From Panax quinquefolius (lineage: Eukaryota; Streptophyta; Magnoliopsida; Apiales; Araliaceae), in the NCBI GenBank assembly GCA_020205615.1, contig CM035170.1:61927322-61991321 (forward strand): DNA of 64,000 bases, given 5' to 3'. A program made the position numbers and the translations under genes. Numbering within the stretch: the stretch's first letter is position 1; the number at the start of each line of letters is the position of its first letter. Under the pieces are notes generated by a model. The model was not told where the DNA came from, ran no database searches, and saw nothing but the letters and a program-made list of their open reading frames with translations. Shown here one piece after another: positions 55,075 to 64,000 of the stretch.

Positions 55075-56502
55075 ATTTCTTCTCTAGAAATGGCCGCGAG
55101 GAAGCCCTTGCAGAAAGGAGGAAGAATGCATAGTTAATGGAATATATCTCTGCATTGGGTCTCCCATTAGATGATGTTAATAACCTTTCCACTATAGGGA
55201 CTTCCGCTGCTCTAGCTAATGCCCGTAAGGTGCTCGATTCATGTCCTGTGTTCGGACGGAGCTCTCCCAAGGAAGCATCCTCTCCTCCCCTTGCTTCCCT
55301 GGCCACTATTTCTGGAAGTCATCCGGTGTCTGAGGCAACCCTCCATCATGTCCGGGAGAAAGTCGATAACCAGCCCATTCATCCTAAATCTTGGAGCTCG
55401 ATTGTTTCAAACTCTGTCTCTGAGAAGAATTTGGGTCTGAGCTTCTTCCCCCTGTCCTAGCTGAAGGGAGTGTTACGGTATATCCTCCAGTTGAAGTCCT
55501 CAAGATTGGCCTGCATAAGTGGTCCACTAGTCTAGTTGGTTATTTCATTCAGTCGAAACTGCCTTTCAAGTTGGTCGAGACCTCGGCAAAGAAGCTATGG
55601 GGACACTTGGGTTTGACTAAAGTTTATCTCCATGACAAGGGGTATTTCATTTTCAAGTTCGATTCTATAGCAGATAGGGACAATGTTTTAGCAACAGGCC
55701 CATGGTATAAAGCATCAAAGCTTCTTTTTCTACAGCATTGGCAAGAAGGGGTTAAATTTGTAAATGTCGATCAGAGAAAGTCCCAATCTAGGTTAAATTC
55801 AGCAACATACCCCTCTCTTGGATAAAGGAGGGTTTGAGCTACCTAGCGAGTGCTGTTGGTCGCCGATTATTTGCAGATGATATGACGTCTAAGCTTGAGC
55901 CAATGAGCTATGCCAGAATTTGCATTGAGATGAATGCTTCGTCTACGTTCCCAGCCTCAATTCATGCAGTTGTGTTCGATGGTGTGGCCTTGGCTGAAGA
56001 TACTGTTGAGGTGAAAGTGGAGTATTGGAGCAGACCTCCTTCTTGCTCAAATTGTAACTGTTTTGGTCATTCCTTGCTCAAGTGTCCTAAATCCAATTTT
56101 CAGTGGGTTCCCAAAGCTTCGTCTTGCCCTCCTGAGGCCACCAGTCCCTCTATCCCTCTTGCAACTAATGCCTCTCCTTCTTTAATTCCCCCTGACCCTG
56201 AGGGTTCTTGGACAGCTGTCTCTAAAGGACCAAAAAATCCATCCTCCTCTCCTGCTGTTCACCCTATTCCTTATACAAACGCCTTTACCCCTATTGCTTC
56301 ACCACCTCTTCCAAACGATGACTCTGAATCTCCTGTTCCCCTAACCCTTTGGTGGATAGACTTAAGCAGGTCGACGAGAAGGAATGTAGGGACCTGAAGC
56401 ATAAAACCAGCCCTGGGAAAGAATCTCTTCGAAATTCTAAGAAGAGAAACAAAGGTCCAAGGGGTCTCCCCCTTCTTGATTGAGCCTTATCCCCCATTCT
56501 CT

Positions 56503-59500
56503 ATGACATATTTTTGTTCCTATAATGTCAGGGGTTTAAATAAGAAGCCAAAGCAGGCGTTCGTTCGTAATTTTTTGTTAAACAACCATATCTCTTTTGT
56601 GGGTCTTATTGAGACTAGAATCACAGCTCCAAAGGCACTCAGGATCTCGAGAGCCTTGTGTCGTAACTGGGTTTGGGTCTTCAACTATGATCACCACCCG
56701 AACGGCAGGATCTGGGTGGGGTGGGACCCTAATATATGGAGAGTGGATACCCTGTTTCAGTCTTCTCAACTCTCCCATTTCAAACTTACCCCTATTCATG
56801 GTAATACCCCAATACTGGCCTCAATTGTTTATGGCATGAATTCGGTGGTGGAGCGTAGACTGTTGTGGAATGACCTGAAATCCCTATCATCTCCGGACAC
56901 TTGGTGTATTCTGGGGGCTTTCAACACTATCAAAAGGGTTACTGAATCTGAGGGTGGTGATTCTTCTTGGGACGCTAGAATGACGGACTTCAATGACTGT
57001 TTAGACATAATTGGAGTAGATGACATTCGTGCTATTGGGCCTCAGCATACGTGGTGGAACTGCCAGGTCGGAAACCCAATTTTTAGGAAGTTGGACAGAG
57101 CTGTGGGCAACAATTCATGGTTTAGCACAATGTCTAACTCCCAAGCTACTTTTGGCCCCCGTGGCCTTTCCGATCACTGCCCAGTTATTCTCAACACTGG
57201 TTATCATCTGCGAAACCTAAAAACCCCTTTCAATTCTTTAATTTAATGCTTGAGTTGGATAGTTTCAAGGAAGCTGTATCGGATTGTTGGAACTGTAGTA
57301 TCCATGGGAATTCATTTTACACCTTTAATGAGAAGCTGAAGAGAACCAAGAGAGCTCTCGTAGCCTTGAATTCATCTATAGTTAATCTGTCGAACAATGT
57401 TAGCAAGCTGCAGGGTCATTTAGCCTCCGTTCAATTGTCTCTCCATGCTAATCCACTGAACCCACCTTTATTAGCTCAAGAATCGGCATATTCCCAATCT
57501 TTATGGAAAGCAATGGCTCTTGAAGAATCTCTCTAGCTCCAGAAATCTAGAGCCATTTGGCTAGCCCAGGGTGATAAAAACACTAAGTTCTTTGCAACTG
57601 TTATCAAGAGTAATTGGAATCACAACAAAATTCTTTCTATCTTCAACAACTCGGGTGATCTAATTGAGGACCAACAGGGTATCCAGCAGGTGGCGGTGGC
57701 CTACTACCAGGATCTGTTGGGGTCATCTCCTACTACCTATCCGGGCCGTGATGATCTCAAAAATTTTGTTACTAAGAGGATCTCGTCATCTCAGGCAGCG
57801 GCTTTAACCACTCCAATCCTTGATTCTAAAATTAAGGCGGTCCTCCAATCCATGAAAAAGAATAAAAGCCCAGGGCCAGATGGTTTCAATGTTAACTTTT
57901 TCCTTCACTGTTGGGATACAATCGGTCAAGACTTCACTGCCGTTGTCCACTCTTTCTTCAGTACTGGGCACCTTCCGAGGGGAGTGAATGCTACGGCCAT
58001 AGCCTTGATCCCGAAGACAAAAAATCCTTCCAATATGGCAAACTTCAGACCTATTTCTAGTTGCAACACAATCTACAAATGTATAGCAAAGATTCTTGCC
58101 AATAGGCTAAAATCAGTCCTCCCGTCCCTTATTGACCATGCTCAGTCAGCTTTCATCTCGGGTAAAAGCATTAGCGATAATATTCTCCTTGCTCAGGAGC
58201 TTTTCAGGAACTACCATCGCCTCTCTGGTGCGGCAAGGTGTGCTCTAAAAATTGATATTCGAAAAGCTTTTGACACAGTGGACTGGGGTTTTCTCTTAGA
58301 CCTGCTGAGTCTTCTTCAGTTTCCTCCCATTTTTATAAACTGGATTCGAGATTGCATCACAACGACAATGTATTCTGTCAAAGTCAATGGCTCTCTTGCT
58401 GGCTATTTTAAGGGAGTGAGGGGTCTTCGTTAAGGAGATCCTCTGTCCCCATATTTGTTTGTTCTAGCCATGGAAGCATTCTCCATGATACTGAATAAGG
58501 AAACTCTCATGCCTAACTTCAAGTTTCATTAGAAAACAGAACCTTGCAACATTACGCATGTATGCTTCGCTGATAACATTATCATGTTCTGCCATGGAGA
58601 TCGGCCCTCTGTTTCCATTATCCACTCATGCATCCAATCATTCTCAATGTTCTCTGGATTAATCCCCAATGCTCTTAAAGTCTATATTTTCTAGCAAATG
58701 TCCCAAATGGTGTCAAGGAGAGTATAAACCAGTTGCTGGGTATACCGCATGGAGTTCTACCAATTAGATTTCTCGAGTTCTTCTCATCTCTTCTAAACAT
58801 ACACAATCTGATTGCCAGCCCATCCACAGAATCACTGCGAGAGTTACCTCTTGGACTTCTCGATACCTCTCTTATGCCGGTAGAGTACAGTTGATAAAAT
58901 CAGTGCTATTTGCCATTCAGTCTTATTGGGCGGCCCATTTTATCTTGCCTAAATCGGTATTGTGAGCTATCCAATCTATAATGTGTAGATTTCTTTGGAA
59001 GGGCTCCTCTCTTCTTCGGAATGGTTCTAAAGTCGCTTGGAAGGACCTGTCTCTTCCCCATGTTGAGGGAGGTCTTGCTATAAAGAATCTTACTGATTGG
59101 AATTTAGCCTTCATTTTATTCCATCTACTCAAAGTCATTTCTCCTTCCCCAACTTCATTATGGGCTAAGTGGGTCAAAGCCTCAGTTCTTCCAAAGACTA
59201 ATTTCTGGCATTGCTCTACTCCATCGAACTGCTCATGGATTTGGCATAAGATTCTTAAACTACAGCCTTTGGCCTTAAATTTCCTTACCTATAAAGTTGG
59301 GAACGACAATTTTTTTAGGTTCTGGCATGACCCGTGGTTGAATGGCCAGGCATTAAACCCCTCTCCGTATTTGCTCTCCAACTCCCGAATCATTGTTAAC
59401 GCTCATGTCTCTGCTGCCATCTCTTTGGGAGCATGGGCGTTACCGGCTAGTAATCATCATGAAGTGAAACAACTTCGAAGCCTAATCACTTCTCTTCCTG

Positions 59501-60107
59501 CTCTGACTGCTGCCGATGACATGATCTTATGGGAATCATGCGAGCTGAAATATGTCAAGACCTCTTTTATTTGGGAATCTATTCGTTCACGTGCTCCGTT
59601 AGTACCATGGGCTGCTCTGTTATGGCATTCTCTCCACATTCCCCGTTTCTCCTTTACTCTTTGGCTTGCTCTTCTGCATAGATTGCCCACAAATGACAGG
59701 TTTTCAAACTATTCTAGCTTTCGCCCTTTGACCTGCCCTCTTTGTGATTTCCATGTTGAAACCTTCCCTCACTTGTTCTTTGAATGCCCCTATTCTTCTT
59801 ATGTTCTCTCCACTACCTTAGCAGTTGGTGTTTGGACTAATGCTCCAATGAATTGGGACAATCTTGTGGAATATATTATCCAATTTCGAGGGAGTAATCT
59901 TAGGTCGGATATTCTAAAGCTAGTTCTCTCCACCACGATTATACAAAAATCAAGCAAGCTAGAAACTCCATTGTCCATAACAAGATCAAGATGCCTATGG
60001 GGGTTCTTACTAGGGAGATAATTAATGTCATTAAGTCAAGGTTATCTTCCTCTTCTGTTTTTATTAAGGCAATTCAAACTAGGCCTAACCTCAGGGGGTG
60101 GCTGTAG
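56503..60107 (+). pseudogene. LINE D ORF2 (endonuclease, reverse transcriptase, zf-RVT)
   Basis: The start is the ATG giving MTYFCSYNVRGLN. Endonuclease motifs LIETR and LSDHCPV are present, but GDFN is GAFN (GAT to GCT), losing a metal-binding aspartate. There is a frameshift near 57240. The reverse transcriptase (57690-58433) shows SPGPDGF and ALKIDIRKAFD, then CAA to TAA at 58431. The catalytic FADD is FADN (about 58570), and a TAG lies at 58530. From 58981 a long open frame covers FLWKG, GGLAIKNL and a finger CPLC...HLFFEC (59735-59785). By alignment the natural end is GWL and TAG at about 60107. Confidence 0.8.
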
Positions 60108-61245
60108 GGATGGTTTCGTAACTTGGTTGAGGAGTTAGTTTTCTGCTATGGATGCTCTGAATGATTTGATGTGCACATTTGCATACCGGATGATATGTTG
60201 TATTATATATAAGGGGTTGTTTGGTTAGTTGTGCAGGTTGACTGCCGATCTTCTGCTTCTAAGTTGCTGGGTGTGCAGTTTGTCTAGATCACTGGTTTGA
60301 TGCAGGTTTGGTCTCGGTCTGGGTTGGGTTAGGCTGCTGCAGGAGGCTATGCTGAATCATTGGTGGATGGGCTCGCCACAGTAGCCATATGTCGACTAGT
60401 GTTGTTCGGTAATGCTTCGGCTGGGGGTTTTTGGACAAGCTCAGAGTTGGCAGCGTCTCTTTTGGCTCTCGTACTAGATCAATCAGCTTTGGTCATTATG
60501 GGGGTTAGCCTATTGGACTATTGGCCTACTGATCTACTCTAAAGCTTCTGGGTCTGACTGAGTTCGGCAGGGTAGGGCAGGTCTGGTGCAAAAGAGTTCG
60601 GCCTCATGGTTCGGATCCTTGGTTAGTTTGGAAGTTGGGGGATTCAGGTCTGTGGTTCCTTCTTTTTGGTTCGGCTTCCTGGCACACGCAGCATCTACAG
60701 CTCGGTGCTTTCTGTGATGGAAGTTCGGCTTCTATGGCAGTTCGGCCTCATCAGCGGCTGGGTTCGGTTGTTGCTTCAAATCGGTGTGTATCGGTTTTTG
60801 CTTCGGTCCAATTGGTTCTCGGTTCGGCTCTAGGGATAATGATGGGCTGGTTCATTCTTGGTTCGGCATCTTGGCTCGGCTACGGGGGTTCAGCTTCTTG
60901 TTTTTGGGAAGCTGGGGATGCTGGTTTCAGCTTCGAGGCACCCTCATCGGCTTCGGGGTTCATACTATGATTCAGCATCCTCATCGGTTTGGCTGTTCAG
61001 TCTTCGGCTCCAGTTCGTCCTTTTGGCTGCTTGGATTCAGCTGGTTGGTTGTTTAGGATTTCTTGCTTGTATTTTCTTTTGCCTTGCTTAGTAATGTTCC
61101 TTGTTCTATGGCTTGGTTGTTAGTCTTTAGTTGTCCATTTTGGGGGTTGTCCCATGTGGTTCTATCTAAAGCTTCTGGGGTATGCCCTTAGTGATTGTTT
61201 TATCTCTTTCTTTTTCAATATACAAACAAACTTAGCGGAAAAAAA
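60108..61245 (+). other. LINE D 3' UTR, rich in GGTTCGGC words
   Basis: The non-coding tail of about 1.1 kb contains many irregular TTCGGCTTC and GTTCGGC words, weakly reminiscent of the CTTCGGCC part of the A/B arrays but without GTAGAGTG. It ends TCTGGGGTATGCCC ... AAACTTAGCGG plus A tail, as LINE E does. Open frames here are compositional. Confidence 0.7.
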
Positions 61246-61737
61246 AGAGTTGTCTACTATGAAACAATCCCTGATAATAACCAGGAACAATCGCCGAAGA
61301 ATGTGATCCCTGACTCTCACATCAGCGGGCATGGGCTCACTCAAAGGCCCACTCATAGCATCTACGCTCAAAGGACCCGTACGAACGGTCCTACCCTTGA
61401 GCGCCTCAGCTGGGACTCCTAGCAAGGATCTGATGACAGTCGAGGTAATGTTCGCCATACATGGCACTAGCGCCCCTCCAAACTCCATACCAGTGATAAA
61501 CTACTAATCCATTGGCGTCATCATCACCTCACAATCCAACAAATGGAGAGACTGAGTTTGGTCAAACCAGCACTCAGACAATGCCCTGAGATAACCCCAG
61601 GGACAACGACGGGGGAGAATGGAAAAGAACGCTCCAAAACCCCAATCATGCACAATACCTCGGTAATCTGGATGCAGAGCCTGATAAAGGGAGTGTATGC
61701 TAAACCAGTTTCCTCGAGGCTGCATGAAGCCGGGAAC
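61246..61737 (-). pseudogene. PMD gene, exon 2 right of LINE D
   Basis: The frame starts at the acceptor with VPGFMQPRGNWF and continues through IVHDWGFGAFFSIL and SECWFDQTQSLHLLDCEVMMTP, the typical PMD N-terminal block (W-F-D-x-T ... E-M-T). Two adjacent TAG codons follow near 61503. The same frame then reads FITGMEFGGALVP and LRRLFLVIIRDCFIVDNS up to LINE D. The frame resumes at 45295. Apart from the TAGs it is open, so loss of function may be recent. The closest family is plant mobile domain, some members of which are linked to transposons. Confidence 0.75.
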
Positions 61738-61815
61738 CTACATCAAATGCAAATCAAATATTAGAATCCTTGTTCCTCATCAATAGGAAAAAGGAAGATT
61801 AAACCCAGTTTTTAC
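61738..61815 (-). other. PMD gene intron, 78 bp, GT-AG
   Basis: The minus-strand donor is GAG/GTAAAA and the acceptor GATGTAG. Splicing joins HANE to VPGFMQP in frame (phase 0). Confidence 0.75.
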
Positions 61816-62046
61816 CTCGTTTGCATGCAAGTAAATCGAGGGGTGGCAACTTAAATCACCTAGAAGATCTGGAATAGCCACCTGAATACCTGGAAGATCC
61901 CTGCGAGAAACATTAACTATAGGAGCGGGAGCCACAATTGGTACATCCTCCTCCTCGTCCTCAACATCCAATACATCAACCCGGACAGGACAAATCACCA
62001 CCTCCGCCAAACGACGAGGCTGTCTAACTGAACGGGGTCGAGGCAC
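61816..62046 (-). pseudogene. PMD gene, exon 1 (N-terminus)
   Basis: An open frame from an ATG at 62046 gives MPRPRSVRQPRRLAEV, an acidic stretch (DVEDEEEDVP), and CHPSIYLHANE before the donor site. Residues after E belong to the intron. The N-terminus is arginine-rich, then acidic. A start farther upstream is not supported because no in-frame continuation is seen. Confidence 0.65.
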
Positions 62047-62700
62047 TTAACCCCTCATTCGCACACATGAAGTGGTCCTGCCTACTCGGCTGATCCGAAT
62101 CCATGTATATCTGGACATAAGTCTCTAAATCACCTCAAAAAGGGTGTGGTAAATTCTAACCTGGAGCTTTTCAAATGCATTTTTATAACTATATGCATGC
62201 ATGCATTACTTTAACATACGCCTACGGTAGAGTTAAAAATGCATGTCTACCCAATGCCTAGACTTTTGGAGAAATTTTGCCAGTCTCCTTTATAAATAGG
62301 ACTATCCACATGCACATAGGCATGACCAGGTGTCCATTCAGTAGCACACCTACCCACAATCATAAACATCCTACATGCATAAATATATCAAAGTCATAAA
62401 TCCATAAGGGTAACCTAATTACCAGGATTACTTTGTTTTACTACCTTTTGTTCATTTATCCTCAAATAGGATAAGAAATAGCAGAAAAAGGTACCAATTT
62501 GACTGTTTCAAAAGTCAAATTTTTTCACATCATTATGTTCAGCATGGTTGAATACTAACATTTACTATGTTGAATATTTTTTATCAAGACATATGAGCAT
62601 GCATATTCACTACTATGTGTTTAGACGCATTTCATATGATAAGTCATTTTCCAACGGATAGAAATTGGAAAAAAAGACATGCATACGTTACCAAGACAGT
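62047..62700. other. Region upstream of the PMD gene, no gene seen
   Basis: AT-rich sequence. TATAAATA at about 62290 (palindromic enough to read as TATTTATA on the minus strand, about 245 bases upstream of the ATG) is the only promoter-like signal, and it is weak. A border with the LTR element to the right is not clear. Confidence 0.4.
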
Positions 62701-63857
62701 GTAGAACACTTGTACGGTGACAGAATTTGTAGAAAGACGCCCGAACTCAGCAAATCTGAAGAAGAGCTCTCGGATTTCCTGTGTGACTCAACTTGAAAAT
62801 AACTTGTGAAAGCCACATCTGCCTTAAAGGACACCCACGGCTGGCCGCATGTGTACATGTGGCTCCCCTGGGTGGGACCTATCCCTCCGGCTTGGTCCAG
62901 TTCGAGTTGCAAAGGAGTTCTTACAAGCTGAAAAGGCCAAATCAGGAAAAAAGATGCTACGCGATTGAGCGGAAAAGCCTGAAATCCTTGTTTTCATGGA
63001 CAAAATTATAGGTCTACATGTCATTCATTGGTATTCGCCTGGACACAGGCTCACTATACCAATGATCACAATTGTTGCAAACTACATTCGGCAATACCTC
63101 ACGAAGGTCCGATGCCGTCAATTTGAAGTCGTAACTCCCAAAACACTTCTCCTCAGTGGGAACCTCATACCTTTCATCCGTTGATGCACATATCGATGAA
63201 GGTCAAGCAACCTTGACAACATTCACCTGATGGCAAGTAAATCCATTGAAGCATCGGAAGCCATCCGATGATTTCAGCCGTTGATGCACACGTCGATGAA
63301 GGTCAAGCAACCTTGACGTCGGCCCCAACAGGAATTTCATCCGTTGATGTATATTTCAACGAGGGTCAGGCAACCCTGATAAACACAAACTGTTGGTAGT
63401 AACTCCAACAGAACACTGGAAAGACCAGGCGATACAAACCAGGGAAGACCATCTTCATCGGGGAGGACCAGTGATGGAATCTGTTATACACGTCTTCAAC
63501 AGACAGAATACATCCCCACAGGTCTCTCGTAAATGAGAGGTAATGGGAAGCCTGTACCAAGGATTAAGGACTTTGGTGATAACCCCAATGTCAGCATCCT
63601 AGAAGTTCATGAGAACTTTAGAGCAGACATCTAAAGCAGTTCATCAGGGATATCTATGATAACTCCAGTCCCCAACACAAGTTATGGGAGCAAACGATCA
63701 TCACATCCCATTAGAAAACGGTCCAACAAACCACATACATCATTTGCATCATGCTACAGGACATTACATCATGAATATCTTGTCACATTTTAAGTGTTTA
63801 GTATTCTTTATCTTATACATGCCATTGCACTGCATGAATATGATAAAGAGGGGCATC
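62701..63857 (+). mobile_element. 3' internal region of an LTR retrotransposon (probably Gypsy)
   Basis: It is non-coding and ends in the purine tract AAAGAGGGGCATC at 63844-63857 followed by an LTR-like start. It includes three copies of a 46-base unit carrying a small hairpin (63172-63380). The left limit is arbitrary; the element's body is not recognisable here. Confidence 0.5.
63172..63380 (+). repeat. Three hairpin-bearing repeats
   Basis: Units at 63172-63217, 63272-63317 and 63335-63380 share CCGTTGATG and end in a stem-loop: GTCAAG-CAAC-CTTGAC in the first two, GTCAGG-CAAC-CCTGAT in the third. One A:T pair became G:C, preserving the stem. Confidence 0.7.
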
Positions 63858-64000
63858 TGTAGACACTCAAAATTTTGCATTCTTGTTACTAACCTTGCAG
63901 GAGGGCAAAATCGTCTTCCAGAGATAATCCGGGAAGTCAAATCAGCACCATCCCAGAGACAACCCCGGGATACTCAGTCTTCCATCTCGGAGACAACCCC
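63858..64000 (+). repeat. Start of 3' LTR (cut by window end)
   Basis: TGTAGACACTCAAAATTTTG follows the purine tract directly, the usual layout of a plant Gypsy 3' LTR. From 63918 a degenerate unit around GAGACAACCCCGGGA recurs three times. The LTR continues beyond the window. Confidence 0.6.

Larger units (their letters stand above)
45681..56483 (+). pseudogene. LINE D ORF1, split by the Copia element
   Basis: Part one is 45681-45929 (ATG start MVDHPHLSAGNFESS). Part two runs from 55080 to 56483. Removing the Copia and one ATTTC gives an in-frame join: KAAHF followed by FSRNGREEALAERRKNA, then a TAG at 55131. The DUF4283-like region is at about 55480-55990, with frameshifts near 55450 and 55810. 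The knuckle CSNCNCFGHSLLKC (about 56044-56086) keeps all ligands. The stop TGA is at 56481-56483, nineteen bases before ORF2. Confidence 0.8.
45296..61245 (+). mobile_element. LINE D, full-length LINE of a second subfamily, inserted in a PMD exon
   Basis: LINE parts are 45296-45929 and 55075-61245; a Copia element fills the gap. Flanks AGAGTTGTCTGCTATGGA (45278-45295) and AGAGTTGTCTACTATGAA (61246-61263) form an 18-bp duplication with two mismatches. The conserved start TGGGTTAG is at 45340, after 44 unshared bases. It has ORF1, ORF2 and a 3' UTR ending AAACAAACTTAGCGG plus A tail. It lacks the minisatellite and the CACCATAGG hairpin of LINEs A, B and C. LINE E is of the same subfamily. Confidence 0.85.

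Noticed and set aside
60360..61091. Overlapping open frames rich in Gly, Ser, Phe and Trp
   Set aside because: They lie in the 3' UTR of LINE D, which is rich in GGTTCGGC words; no start context and no domain.
62285..62300. TATA box for the PMD gene
   Set aside because: A single TATAAATA in AT-rich DNA about 245 bases upstream, with nothing else to support it; not reported as a promoter.

Overview
The window looks like plant nuclear DNA, probably a eudicot angiosperm. It is almost entirely retrotransposon sequence and contains no intact gene that I can support. The evidence is plant-type two-ORF LINEs (DUF4283-like ORF1 with a CX2CX4HX4C knuckle; ORF2 with endonuclease, reverse transcriptase and a C-terminal zf-RVT finger), a tRNA-derived SINE family, a Copia element, Tat-like Gypsy remnants, and a broken plant-mobile-domain (PMD) gene with short GT-AG introns. 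Every coding region seen carries stops, frameshifts or truncations.

Left part (1-28930). LINE A (38-6930) is followed by a 5'-truncated LINE E (6931-9586) and an AT-rich non-coding stretch. From 10876 to 25351 there is a four-level nest. A SINE (duplication TTTAATTACCTTACAATT) was split in its poly-T by LINE B. LINE B was split near the end of ORF2 by LINE C. LINE C was hit by the 5'-truncated minus-strand LINE F. LINE B also carries a second SINE in its reverse transcriptase. A remnant of a Tat-like Gypsy polyprotein and its 3' non-coding tail follow (26412-28930).

Middle part (28918-45295). Two oppositely oriented pieces of one LINE family (28931-30184 minus, 30185-38794 plus) are flanked by AAAATATATTTTC. 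They fit together as one LINE copy whose 5' part was inverted by twin priming, and LINE H is nested inside it. To the right lie a DUF7745-like pseudogene (minus), a 5'-truncated LINE (40981-43301) carrying a 1.3-kb AT-rich insert, and the C-terminal half of the PMD gene, which is itself split by a LINE 3'-UTR fragment (43761-44676).

Right part (45278-64000). LINE D (45296-61245), of a second LINE subfamily, landed inside a PMD exon and left an imperfect 18-bp duplication. A 9.1-kb Copia element (45930-55074, minus, ATTTC duplication, two LTRs of about 1.88 kb) sits inside ORF1 of LINE D. The N-terminal PMD exons lie at 61246-62046. The window ends in the 3' part of another LTR element, with its polypurine tract and LTR start at 63844-63858.

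Recurring themes are a 3'-UTR stem-loop near the 3' end of the A/B-type LINEs that shows compensatory base changes, a degenerate GTAGAGTGGG-type minisatellite filling their 3' UTRs, insertions without target-site duplication that removed tens of bases of target, and inactivating stops dominated by TAG and explicable by C-to-T transitions.
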